Shown here: one piece after another, positions 11,866 to 24,900 of the stretch
Layout: every line of letters begins with the position of its first letter
Numbering within the stretch: the stretch's first letter is position 1
NCBI RefSeq assembly: GCF_032854445.1
Contig: NC_088296.1
Location: forward strand, 18,529,485-18,593,484
Reading direction: 5' to 3'
DNA from: Liolophura sinensis
Taxonomy: Eukaryota; Mollusca; Polyplacophora; Chitonida; Chitonidae
Length of the DNA stretch: 64,000 nucleotides
Program-made: the position numbers and the translations under genes
Notes under the pieces: model-generated
Seen by the model: only the letters and a program-made list of their open reading frames with translations
What the model was told of the DNA's origin: nothing
Database searches by the model: none

Positions 11866-12490
11866 TACCCTGTCTGTATTTGCCCTCGGGCAAAGTAAAG
11901 CTGGTTTAACTTGCGGAAGTGACTTTGGGCCAGTGTGACATCCCGTGTGTGAAGGCAAAGTGGGGGGATTTAATCCGGTTAATTTGCCCCAGCTAGCGAC
12001 GTGGCTTTAAGCCAATTTCAGGGCTTGAGCGGGTTTATCTGTACCACGTGAACGGTAACTGGATTAAATACCCCGAGTACATGGGAGTCAGGATGACATC
12101 GTAATTACTAAACTGGCTTAAATGTAACCGGGCAAACGGGCAATTCCATGAACTGGCTTAAAACCAGCTTGGTAGAATGCATCTTCAAATTGAACCCCGT
12201 TCAAATTGCCAAAATTTAAACTGGATCAAATCTGAACTGGTTTAAATTGAAGCCAGTTGTAAAAATGTGTGCATTCACACTACTGACAGCCTAGCCGGTG
12301 TTAAGCCAGTCCAGAGATTTACACGACCACATTTAAGCCTGGAAATTGGCTTAAAGCCATGTCACTAGCTCAGGGGCAAATAAACTGGATTAAATGCCCC
12401 CCACTTTGCGTTTATACGTGCGACGTCAAACTGGCTCAAAGCCACTTTCGTAGGTTAAACCAGATTAACTTTGCCCTTGTGAATGGGGTA
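11866..12490. mobile_element. fold-back MITE with about 180-bp inverted arms
   Basis: The left arm (gggcaaagtaaagctggttt, then gcaaagtggggggatttaat, then gtggctttaagccaattt) returns in reverse complement at the right end in the same order with modest divergence. The middle is also rich in ctggcttaaa/tttaagccag. It has no coding capacity and is a non-autonomous element with long terminal inverted repeats. Confidence 0.85.
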
Positions 12491-14604
12491 AAAGTGATGT
12501 AGTGAATTGTCAAAGGCCCAAATTTGGTCACCAAGAATCCAAACTTTCAAATTCATCTTACCTGGAAGAATTTAATTAAATGAATCAAGCTATTGTCATG
12601 GACAGTGTTTAGTGGTATTTCATTGGTCATATACTTCATGTTTGCGGTGTTTTTGCCTTTCAAACTCATGACTGTAGAGCAGTTCCAATTAGTCATGACA
12701 GCACACATGTTAGCCTATTCTCATGCAGTGTAATATGTTCTCCTGGAGCCTTAATTCCTTCAGAGTGGTGAATCAGTTGGGCAGCACTATAGAAATATTT
12801 ACTGGTAGTCACATTAAAGCCTCCAGCCATCATCTACTACAAACAAATACTTTGGAAAGATTATGCTGAAAGCAACCTATAATTAAGGCTGTAAACACAC
12901 CACTTAATGAACAAGCATCTGAGCTTGAGTCTGTGGACAAGAGTGCAGGACATGTTCTCAAACTCCAAGATTAAACAGATGACAGCGATATCTGTACTGC
13001 CTTCTGAAAATGTGTACATGTACTGGTATAAAGACGTTTGTTGAAGTTATACATTATACAAGTATATATATATATATATGAAGATCAAGTTCAGACAAAG
13101 AGGCAGGAAAACGCCATTCAATCATGTAGACATTAAAAAAATTTAATTCATGGAATTTTTTAATTTTTTGAAAAAACTGCATTTGCTCTCCTTACTTGGT
13201 GATAGTAAGCCTTTGTAACAGGTGGTACATGTACATACAAAATTCAGTTTCATTAAAATGAAGAACTGAAATGGATTTCTTACATCTGAATTCATGTTTT
13301 CTTAATGACAAAGGAAAAAAAATCCACAGTTTTTGCAAAATATTCCTGTTTATTCAGCACTTCAGTTTTCCAACTGACAAAATTAAACATTTGAATAAAT
13401 ATCAACACTCTGCTGCTGTGGGATGGAGTATCTTTAGTTGTTATAGAGTCAGAAGCATCCAAAAAGGCTTTCATTTTAATAAATTATTAAAACCCCTTTA
13501 AAATATATGAAACATTTTAGAGTTCAAACTGAAGCCAACAAACAAACACGCAAATGTATTAAGGTAAATTAAGGTAAAACAACAATTGTAAAACAAAATT
13601 CTGTTGAAAATAAAAAGCTTTGAAAACATAGCCCTCATTGATAAATAGCTCTTAGGGTCACTTCTATATTAACATTATTACTGAAAACCCAGATCATGAG
13701 ACTAACCAATAACAGTTTAATGTCATTATCAATGACTGACTGATTAGTTGTTTATAACACAGTTTCATAAATATATTATTTCGGTCATTTCATGACTTTT
13801 TAGTATTACGCATAATGACACGTTCATGGCCACAAGATCTTACAATCGTGTGCTGATGGAATGGCGCATGTAAACAACAACATAACTTGAGTCTGATTGA
13901 TTGATTGACTGAATTTATTCCACACATCCATGCAGCTGTGTTAAGACACAATAAAAGCTGTGCAATTGTGGGCTTATATAGTCACGTAGAAAGACTGATT
14001 AATTATAACTGTTCTTTTTGTAAACATTAAGACGTTAATTAAATAATAACTATAAATTGTGGGTAACTATGAAAACTGTAACATCGACAGCTTGTATAAA
14101 ACTGCACAGCCATAACAAATACTGGTAATAAAACTAGCCTATATGGAGCCTTTTTATCTTTGGCATGTTTGGACAGCTTTTATATATACTCTAATTCTTC
14201 AACTTTTTTTAACCGCCTGACCGCAACCAATATTTTGAAACATTCTGGTAGAATTATGGGATGTAGAGAAATAATTTGCACAGTAATATGAAGTTTGCAT
14301 TTTTAACGACACAAAGAAATCTTTTTTAGCATCATTTTTATAATAATTGTATGCATAATTTCCACTGAGAAAAGTGCTTTTGTGGTTGAAGTTTTACAGT
14401 AGTTTTAAACCCGTCTTAGGCATTCAGAAGGTCACTGGGGTACTGGCAGATTTTCGTCTCACAGAAACACGGCATTAGTGTGACATAGGATTTGCTTTTT
14501 TCACAAGTCTTTTGTTGTCCGACGCGAAACGTGTTGGGTGCTGCAGTTTCAGCTGTGATATATTTGGTCTAACCACTGAGACGTCTGTCTCCCATTAAGG
14601 TCGT
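12491..14604. other. intergenic, no gene seen
   Basis: AT-rich, with a short (ta)n run near 13067 and a gattgatt run near 13897. Open frames near 13.3 kb on both strands have no recognisable domain. Confidence 0.4.
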
Positions 14605-14822
14605 GGAACCGATTTCACAAAACTGTTCGGACTTAAGTCAAAATTTGTAAATACAATCTCAAAGCTTATTTTGACTTTTAGATACCGTAATTTTGCACCT
14701 CTCATCAATGTTACCTTAGGACAGATGTGTCCAAATTTCAACTTCCAGTACCAAACACTATGCATTGTACAGAGGTTTTAAATTTTGTCTCGAGTCAGAA
14801 AGTGCTTTGTGGAATCGACCCC
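14605..14822. mobile_element. MITE with cgatttcacaaa-type TIR
   Basis: The left arm ggaaccgatttcacaaaact is inverted at the right end as tttgtggaatcgacccc, and caaaattt extends the pairing on both sides. It resembles in design the elements at 3051 and 7187. Confidence 0.75.
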
Positions 14823-14942
14823 TGATTCTGCATATACATTATGTGGACAACAATTACATTAGTGACTCTAGAAAAACAGACATGTTTAACTTACACGTGC
14901 ACATAAAGAAACAAGCAACGATAGAAATTGTGTACATCAGTT

Positions 14943-15092
14943 CAGGCCAGCTGCTCAAAAGTGTATTCAAGTTAAACCAGGGTTAAATCTTAATACCTGT
15001 CTCAATCTAATACAAAGCCAATGACTCTTTAGTCTGGACTAAAGTTAACACCGGGATTAAGGTGTTATACACTTTTGAACAACTGGGCCCTG
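14943..15092. mobile_element. 150-bp MITE with ccagctgctcaaaagtgta TIR
   Basis: The left end ccagctgctcaaaagtgta pairs with the right end tacacttttgaacaactggg. Internal gttaaaccagggttaa and ttaacaccgggattaa extend the palindrome, so almost the whole element folds back. Confidence 0.85.
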
Positions 15093-16087
15093 CTTTCAAT
15101 TATCATGAATTATACCTGTAATCCTTAAGATCTTTGGACAGATTATCTCGGAAATAATTCTACAGCTATTAAACTGTATATAATATGCTATCCAAAATTT
15201 CACCCATAATAACTTATATAACGTTTTATTGGGACACTGTGAAAAAAAAAAAAAAAAGTGAGAAAAAAAAAATTAGTAACCGGCAAACATTAATAAATAA
15301 CCCTGGACGGCATCGCAGAAACGCATAATAAACCATGATAACTCCATACTTCATTCATACTTCAAGTTACCTCTAAATTCACCTGGATGTACCTTTAATT
15401 TTATACAGACTGGCATCTTTGTAAATATAAAGGGGAATAACTCTGGACGGTATCGGATAAACTTGTAGCATCAGAATCACAACAGTATTATTGTTTTGAC
15501 AAACACAATATATATAACTGAAGTCCAGTTTTAGGTGACAAGAAACCTGGGATGCCTGGAGTAAACTGTGTACCCTAAACTCAAACTTCCCGATTTTGTG
15601 TCATCTAGTGTTGTTGGTATAGGGTAACTGGGATATTAGTCTCTGCTAGCTACTGGCGACCAACCAGCATATCTGATCAAATCCCTCCGTGTACTCCTTA
15701 CAGTGCAACAACCACGCTCTACGCTCGCTTTACATCACTGCTATTACCAGCAAACTTTGTACAGAATCTTGAACATTGAGGTCAAGAAACACAAAAACTC
15801 TTTCTCGTCCTCTGTTTCCAAATGATACTAATATACAGATGCATTATCTTCATCTATAAATGTGTTTACAACATGTCTCTATCCGAAACCTGAAAGAATT
15901 TTATTAATGCAAGGACACCGGAGATGAGCCTACATGCATTGCACAGGCTCCAAAGGTCAGGTTTGTCTAGTGATGGCTGAGTGGTGTAAAGTGAGCAGAG
16001 AGAGAGCAGTTAGTATGATGTAAGGATTATGCAGTCCCTCCTGTGAGGTAAACACTGACTGGTCAAACGTGTGGCGTCATGAGCGCA
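15093..16087. other. intergenic, no gene seen
   Basis: Contains an A-run at 15241-15290. No coding signal recognised. Confidence 0.4.
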
Positions 16088-16200
16088 TACCCTAATTCCT
16101 CAACCTTTTTGCCCGTGAAAGTTTGAATTTTAGCGCAATTTATACACCTGATTAATCAAACTACCCTGTTGGAGAGTGTTTATTAGGGTCTCTCATCGGT
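16088..16200. mobile_element. MITE end fragment (ccctaattcctcaacctttt family)
   Basis: Starts with ccctaattcctcaacctttt, the TIR of the elements at 29885 and 39041. The right end found in those copies is not visible here. Confidence 0.55.
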
Positions 16201-18162
16201 TATACATATATATGCCCTAAATGACCTAACATTTCATCCACAAAAAGTGCATTTTTGGAGGCAAATAAATGGAGCTGATATTCACAATTTTCTGGTAGAA
16301 TATCAACCCATATCCCCAAGAAACCTTTGTAAAATCAATATAATCAATAAGGCATTCAGAGGATACCGGCAGCTTGCCTGACTGGACAGTTTGTGAAACT
16401 GCATAATGTTTAAAGTCATGTGATACATTCAAACATTGACATCTAAACTTAAAAAAAGTAGAATGATTGACAGTAATACACAGATATTATCCTCTGATTA
16501 TATAGTGCCAAAATCTTGCCATTAAATCAACAAGAAAGACCAAAATTATCATACAGTCACAACTATGTTTACTGTATGCGTAAGGATTGCAGAGCTGTGA
16601 CTTTGCATTTCAAAGAGATGTTAATATGCAAATCGCAAACTGCATTTGACAATCTATGCACTATGGGAGGAAATTGCTACCCTGTAAATGGCTGAGCAAA
16701 ATGTTGAGGTATGAGGTCTTTGATATGCAAATCGCTACAGACTATTGGCTATCTGTGTACCATGAGTGACCACTGCAACCCTATGATTGGCCAAAAACTT
16801 TAACCAAACCTGACACCGACACCGACGCCGACAACATCTTCCTCCTCCTCTCACAATACCTCTACTTACTTTGTAAGGCATGTTAAAAGTGGGCAAGTTA
16901 ATCATGGACGAAATTTATGATGGTCATGTAGGGTACTTCATTTGAATGTTTTCTTTGCTTTTCCAGGCATTCCATCTACATGAATTATATGACCTCTCAC
17001 CTACAACTGAGGAATTCTTAAGTACATGCAGCTTTGAAAAAGCCAATTAAATAAATAAACTGACAAGACAAGCACACAAACAGTGCTAAGGATGTGGAGA
17101 TGGAGGTGAGGGTGACATTCAAATGATGATGTAAACAAGGTATAAATGTTGCCAATGTTACAAGCAGTGAATCACATGGGGAGCAGTCAAATACAAACGT
17201 AAACATTATAATTAGAGAGCTTTCACAGAGGTCTTGTACGTAAATGAGAAATATCGCATCAAATGTCACGGAGTTGATTCCTCATAGCACTATCTCTCAT
17301 ACATGTGTATGTATATTATGAGTAAAAAAGAAAAAAATAATCTTAAACAAAATACTCGAGTAAGAATTGCTGTCAGTGAACTTGCTAATAGAGATATGTC
17401 TCTCGCAGATGTGTACTAAGTTTGCAAAACCTATGCAACTCATATTGCTGTAAAACGAACACATATGCAAAGTTTTTAAAAAGGATAACAGGTTTAAAGC
17501 CATTTCATCATAAAAATGAGACGGACGGATGAACGCTGAGGCAATAATATCAAGTTCTGTCAACTTTTGACATGGTAATATCAATATCAAACTTTCTACA
17601 CAGTAAAAATTAAATCGCATGTACATTTGACCTTGCAATTATGACCCATCACTGACAACAGGACCAAGGGTAAAAAAATTGGCTCATGTCAGAATTGAAC
17701 TCACAACTCAGGACATGAGCATGAAAATGTTGTCAGAACCTTATTACTACCAGATACAGTTTATTCTATTCACTCTATTGTGAAATGCCGTTTATCTTTC
17801 TAGAGGCTCAAACTCCAGTGTTGATGGATAATTGCAAACACTAACACGCATTCATATGTGATGTAGAGGGAACGCGAAACATCACACGTACTGAACCAAT
17901 CAGCAGTCAATTAGTTTTGATAGCACATGACACGTATGAACACATTTGATTTCTTGAAGTCTGAAGAAATAACCCTTTTTTCAGGCAAGAGGTTTGCACC
18001 AAAAATTGTAACTAATAATAGTCTCTTTTCATACCTCGTTTTCTTATAATGAGTACATGTAGAAGAGGTTGTAAGATACTAGAGGCACACAACTGTCAAA
18101 TAATGTCATATATATTGATATGATGATATTTATATTTTTAAATATCAATTCACACCAGATTT
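16201..18162. other. intergenic / possible NEK9 3' UTR
   Basis: No coding sequence recognised. On the minus strand this follows the NEK9 stop, so part may be 3' UTR; a minus-strand AATAAA occurs at about 17759. No transcript end can be fixed from sequence. Confidence 0.35.
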
Positions 18163-18424
18163 ATTTATTTATTTGATTAATGTTTTACGCCGTACTCAAG
18201 AATATTTCACTTATACGACGGTGGCCAGCATTATGGTGGGGGGAAACCAGGCAGAGCCCCGGGGAAGCTCATGACCATCCACAGGTTGCTGGCAGATCTT
18301 CCCTCGTACAACCAGAGAGTAAGCCAGCATGAGATGGTCTTGAACTCACAGCGACAGCACTGGTGAGAGGCTCCTGGGTCATTTCGCTGCGCTGGCGCGC
18401 TAACCGAGCCACAGAGACTCCGCA
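18163..18424 (-). mobile_element. tRNA-derived SINE, near full length
   Basis: Reverse-orientation copy: the TTTATTTATTT tail complement comes first, then the core, then tRNA-like B- and A-box complements. Confidence 0.85.
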
Positions 18425-18827
18425 CCAGATTTAACAGAACCCTACATGAGAGGCTATCCCATGAGGAGTTAATTTTAAAAAAATGTCACATAACATTTGT
18501 AGACTACCTGTACAGAACATAAATAAACTTTTATAAGTCATTAGTTCAAGCCTCTTATTTTTCCAACTTCAAATTTGCACCCAATTCGCCAAAATGACTA
18601 AAAATATCCATATGAAAAGGTAAACAAATTCAAAAAGAATTCACAACGAATTCAAATTCACAGCACGTAAAATACTGCATCTCCTGAAGATTGACTTTGT
18701 CATTTTCCTCTCTGATTTTGTACTTAACAGGTAGCATTCTGTTAAAGGTTCAACATTGTTTATGCTCTTATCACAATGCTTATTGATCACAGCTCTTCAG
18801 CAGTTTAAACAGCAGTCAGTTTCCATA

Positions 18828-18953
18828 TCACTGTATGACACAGACTTTACTATCCCTCGTGACTGATTGTCTAGGAGAGGACATGTTGCTATGGAGATTC
18901 TTCTGAGAATTGACTTGTCGTTGTTGTTCTAGCTCGAACCGAGACAACTGTTC
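18828..18953 (-). CDS. NEK9: NEK9 coding exon 31 (last)
   Basis: Acceptor AACAG before 18953. Encodes [18 protein letters not shown], then a Ser/Arg tail ending DSKVCVIQ and TGA at 18828-18830. Phase 0 start. The heptad-like first half ends the coiled coil. Confidence 0.8.
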   Translation of the reverse strand, partial: EQLSRFELEQQRQVNSQKNLHSNMSSPRQSVTRDSKVCVIQ

Positions 18954-21900
18954 CTGTTAAAAGACAAAGCAAAACATTGTTTCTAGGTTGCTTAAACTTA
19001 CTTGATTTTGATAAAAAGGTCAATTAAAATTCTCAAATGAACTTATTATTAATCTCAGGGATTTTAGATTTCCTCATGTTTTCTGTTTCATTAGGTATCA
19101 AAAATAATGTTTTCACTTATAACCTCAAATCTTCTTGCAACATAAACCTCTAACATATGTACTTAGGTGTCTGATATCTGTTTGATATATGAATATAACT
19201 CTGCTTATCATATAACAGACAGGAAGTGTCTTTCCAGAGAAAACTGTCTGATTACTCTGTAACTGATGATAAGTTTGGTACAGACTTATCCTCCTTATAT
19301 ATACCTGAAGCCCGGACAACTTTCTGCATAATGTGTAACTGACTAAAACATTGGGGTTTTTTTTGGGGGGGGGGTTATTCTGTAACCGATAATACGTTTA
19401 GTACAGAGTTATTCCCCCTTACCTGGAGTCCAGCAACGACTTTTTGGTTATTCTGTAATTGATGACTCTGATTTTGTAATTCTCTTCTTAACTTTTCGAT
19501 TTCTAAATTCAACCGTTCTTCTCGCTCCTGAGAGATAAAATGGCAACAGTTATCAGTGACAGCTTGATTAAAAGGAACATTTCCGTGCACGTTTTTATCC
19601 AGAGAAAACTTCAAATAAACACTAATATGTACACATTATGTAAATATAATTTTCATTACACCTCTTATACACGTGTAGAGGTCAGCATAGGTCTTTGTGC
19701 ATGTCAAATTATCCTAGACAGGAGGACAAACAAATTGTCTCCCTTGATACCTGAGCTTGTTGTAAGGCCACTTGTCGGAAGTGTTCCTGCTCTTTTTGGT
19801 GCAGCCTTTCCATTTCTTTGATTTTTTCCTCAGATTTTGATTTTTCTTGTTTGATTTTCTCGAGTTCGTTCTGGAATGAAGACACCAAAAGGTAAGCCAG
19901 TATACTGTAAGCTTTGAAAGACGTTTTTAGAAAGCAAATCAACAGTCCGTAAAAGTAGGACACAATAAAGGCAGTTACACTTAAGAAATATATAACTGTC
20001 ATACAGGACGGCCACTCTATTAACATCAAAGATAATTACTTTAAGGTAAACTACTGACAGAAGTTATTTTTTTCCTTATCCATCAAAATGATTAAAAGAG
20101 AAAAAGGAAGAGAAATTTACTGTCTTTTTTGTTTTTGTTTTTTGTTTTCATACTTTAGTAAACACATCTGCATTAATAATCATTAACAAACAAAGACTTG
20201 CCTCAAAGGGAGGTAAATGTAAGTGACATGTGATTTTATGGTATTTTCTTCCATGATCAACATGATTTTAACCATTGTGGATGAGATTTACACATCAATT
20301 GTAAATCTGACGTGATAAACTGAAATAGTGGCAGCCATACACCCGAAGTAATATGGTACAGTAGACAGACAACTGAAAGGAAGTTTAACGGGACAAAGAT
20401 GTTTGTTAGATTTGTTTTAAAAAAAACGCAACCCTGCAAATGGCCAAGAGCTATATGTGCATGTTGTGGAGACAGGAGAATTCATAGAAGAGCCTGGCTA
20501 AGGCTGTGTGCCCAAGCTCTGCCAGTCCCAGTAAAAGACGTTTTCAGTGGCCTACTTCATTTATTATTTACTTATCTGATTGGTGTTTTATGACGTACTC
20601 AAGAATATTTCACCTAAACGACGGCGACTAGCATTATGGTGGGAGGAAACCGGGCAGAGTCCAGGGGAAACCACACGACCATTGGCCCCTTTTACAAAGA
20701 GGGTGTAATTGAACTTACGCCAAATGCAACTTTCATGACAACAAAGTCTTTGGATTGATCATCAAAGTCCATGATAGTTACTTTTGACTTAGCGTTATGC
20801 TCTTTATGAGACGTGCACCTAGCCTCTTAGCAGCTCCTGGGGTCACATGTTACCTGCAGAGTCTCCTCTCGCCTGCGGACTGTCACATCAGAGACAAACC
20901 CACGTGCTGTCAGCTGCTCCTTCAGGGGCTGGTCTGGCCTGTAACATACAAAGCCAAAATCTTGAAATCATTCATTTAATCAATGTGAGTTAGTACAATG
21001 CGGGCGAAGGAAACCAGGTTGACCAGAGTAAATCCGGCAGACCTGCAGACCAGCAAGGATGTGTGGTCCTGTCTGTTACGTACAAAGCTTAAAATCTTGA
21101 AATCCTCTCATGCTCAACGGCGGCTGGTACAATGCTGGGGGAGGAAACCAAACTGCATGTACCGGTTGTTCATAGTGGGAATGTTTCAGAGTATGTGTAG
21201 AAATGATTCTACATCATACGTCAAGCACAGAACTCAATAAGACAGTTTAAAATCAAGCCCTGACAAAAACTCTCGGGTAAAAATTGTGCGATTTTCAGTG
21301 TTTCAAGACATAACTTTTGTGAGAAGTTTACAAATTGTCCGAAAAGAGATTACAGGTCGTAATGGGAGACTTCAGGATGAGTTACACAGAAGGTCCAAAT
21401 GACAGCAGAACGGATCGTTTTCTTCTATGACGTTGCAGTGCGTGTGCACTTCATATATGTTTTAGGAGCACACATGCACCGATAATTGTGTCGTAACACA
21501 GGAAAGAACAAATGAGATTATGGTACTGGCCCGTCTTGATACAGGCAAGCAGGAGTTATCATTGGCCAATTTACTTTATTAACTTTTAACTTTTATTAAC
21601 TTTATTCTCAACTCACACAGAAACTCTTCCTCTTCCCCTGCCCATGGCACGTATCCTAGACAATGGTTTCTGGCTATTCCCACTGCTGACCTTTTTGAAC
21701 TGTGACTCAGCAGTTATTTTACGAGGCGTTGTTGTTGTTACTTTCCTCACAGGTATCCCAGAGGCCTTTTGTGGATTTGATCCAGCTCTGGAAAGAAAGA
21801 AATTCATACATGTGCATAAAAAAAAAAAAAAATAGATAGAAAATGTGAAGGAAGGCAGATTCAAGGGTGGAAAAACTGGATTGCACGAAGTAAAAAAAAA

Positions 21901-24900
21901 ACACATACCTTTTGCAAGATACTGATGAATTTTCTCACGTTTAATTCACAGGACTGCAACTGTTATGGTTAGAAAGGGTGTTCAAGGAAACAAAACTATG
22001 CAAAGGGAAACATGACTTACCTAATCCCTGAAACAAGCACCTCACTACTACTGCTACTAGACAGCATCTCCTGGTCTGCACTCCCGCCACTATTCATCGA
22101 GAGTGATCTCCCCCTGCCTGAAGAGGTTTCGGTGTTGGCCTGCAGTCCACAACAAAACACAGCATTTATGAAGACAATTTTTTTTCGCATGCACATACAT
22201 GCAACATTGCTGCACGATTTAAAATGTAGCTTGTCACACAGGTTGCCTACTGTATTTTTCAAAACAGATTCTAAGAAAAACAACAAAACGGAGAGGACAC
22301 ATTTCAGAATATTCATAGAATCCTGTTGAAATAGTTTCGTATGTTTTAGGTAACATTTTAAAACTGTCAGACTGACACTACCATGCTGTCAATCGAAGGC
22401 ACAAAAGGAAGCACCCTGTCGCTGTAGCTTGTCGCACCTCCAAACTCACGTATTGATTCAGTATGCTGATTTATGTTATTGCATTAATAATACTAATACA
22501 CCATTACCTTAGCAGCAGTTGTTATGGAAACGATTTTTGACCTTTCCTTCCTCGGGCTGACCTTCTTGTTGTGTTTTACTTGTCCTGTATAATAGACACG
22601 TCAGGATTATACAACTACAGAACACGGACTTAACCTGTAGCGATATACATTTTTGACAGGTCACATGATACAGTAGGACTATTTTTTACCTTTAGTGATA
22701 AAAGAGTTCGAACTCAAAACTGGACCACTACAATGTGCATGCAACGTAGCAGTGAAAGGTTACAGCCAGACACTGTCAAATCCAATAAATGATGTTAAGT
22801 ATATCATGAGTTTCCTGGACACTTTAGATCTACCTTTACATTCACATCCAGCTCTAATTTGGCGTCATGGTATACACAGTACACACGAAATTACGGTTTG
22901 TGCCTTATCCAGTGCCATATACCCACTGTACATGACTCAACTGACAAGAGCATCACTCATCTGGGTCAGAAGGAGGTAAAGGTACCTGGTAATTAACGTA
23001 TCTCCAGGGTTGGCCTCATGGTCTTCACTTGTAAACTTTAAATATCCTTTATTAAGGACCAATCAACGATCAAAACAGACAAACAATTTACATGTTACCA
23101 TGACAACTACCTGTTTTAAGCTCTCTGTTGACATGGATACTGGACACGGATGAGTCAACCAGACACTGGCGTACAGGTAGTTCATCACCGGACACATCGC
23201 TCGTATCATCGGCCTCGTTCCCATCGTTAACATCATCATAATCATCTACATTGGCAAGTTCTTCTTTCAGCCATAGAGGTAACTAAATGTACACACGTAT
23301 GTATAAACATCCAACTGTATCAGACATCAAAGTTTATTTATTTTATTTATTTTGATTGGTTACGCCATACTCAAGAATATTTCACTTATACGACGGTGGC
23401 CAGATTGTGGTGGGAGGAAACCGGGCTGAGCCCCGGGGAAACCCACGGCCATCCGCAGGTTGCTGGAAGACCTTCCCACTTACGGCTGGAGAGGAAGCCA
23501 GCATGAGCCGGACTTGAACTCACAGCAACCGCATTGGGGAGAGGCTTCTGGGTCATTCCGTACGGCCGGAGAGGAAGCCAGCATGAGCTGGACTTGAACT
23601 CACATTGACCGCGTCGGTGAGAGGCTCCTGGGTCATTACGCTGTGCTAGCGCGCTAACCGACTGAGCCACAGGGGACCCCCAGACATCAAAGTTCATTAC
23701 ATACTGCTAAGCCATTGTATGACTAGCTAACTTTTACATGATCAAAGTAATAAATTCTGTTTTCATGCATTATAGAATACTAATTTATTTATTTCTTTGA
23801 CGGGTGTTTTACACAGTATTCAGGAATATTTCACTTATACTACGACAACCAGCATTATAGGGTTTGATGAAACCAGGCAGACCCACCCAGCGGTCACTGT
23901 GAGTTCAAGTTCAGATCATGCTGGCTTCCTCTCCGGCCGTACATGAGAAAGTCTGCCAGCAACCTACGGATGGTCATGGGTTCCCCAGGGCTTTGTTTGG
24001 TTTCCTCCCACCATAATGCTGGTCACCATTGTATGAGTGAAATATTCTTGAGTACAGCGTAAAACACCCATACTATAAATAAAATAAATTAAACAGGCAG
24101 AGCCTGGGCTAAACCCACACCATTTCAAAGGTTGCTGTGAGACCTTCCCACACTATGACTGGAGAAGAAGCAAGTTTTAGTTGGATTTGAACTAAACCAA
24201 CTGCATTGGTGAGAGGGTCTCGCTTCACTGATTAATGTTAATGATGAAAATAAAGCCCACATCCCTTCCCACTCATCAATCCCTGAGAATATCTGCTGCT
24301 TTTAATGAATACTGTATGTCACAGCTTATGAATATAAATCATTAGGGGCCTCCGTGGCTCAGTTGGTTAGCGCGCTAGCGCAGCGTAATGACCCAGGAGT
24401 CTCTCACCAATGCAGTCACTGTGAGTTCAAGTCCAGCTCATGCTGACTTCCTCTCCGGTTGTACGTGGGAAGGTCCTCCAGCAACCTGCGGATGGTCTTG
24501 GGTTTCCCCCGGGACCTGCCCGGTTTCCTCCCACCATAATGCTGGCCGCCGTCGTATAAGTGTAATATTCTTGAGTACGGTGTAAAACATCAATCAAATA
24601 AATAAAAAAATAAAATATTAATGATGAAAATAAAGCCCACATCCCTTCCCACTCACCAATCCCTGAGAACATCCATTGCTTCTGATGAATACTGTATGTC
24701 CCAGCTTATGAATATAAATAACGAAAAATTTGCCACCCCCCAGCTCCACCCCCCTTCAAAACTCACCGGTCCTTGAGAATCCATCTCTGAGGCCTCTGAT
24801 GAATATTCATCACCCCCTTCCCTGCTGGAGGCTGAATGCTGGACAGTATCTGCAGGCACCATCAGGTTTCGACTGAAACGCTTCCTGTTTATAATGAGTT

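Larger units (their letters stand above)
24236..24890 (-). repeat. tandem duplication of exon 23 3' end, about 110 bp, 3 copies
   Basis: The donor complement actcacc with following exon sequence occurs at 24761 (used exon), 24651 (actcaccaatccctgagaac) and 24271 (actcatcaatccctgagaat). The copies keep a YSSEA..MD-like reading. The first copy still has GTGAGT; the second has lost it (ATGAGT). A SINE (24346-24606) separates them. Confidence 0.75.

Noticed and set aside
20682-20820. Possible MITE (ggccccttttacaaagaggg)
   Set aside because: Left end resembles the ttcacaaa elements, but the inverted right end is too weak to call.
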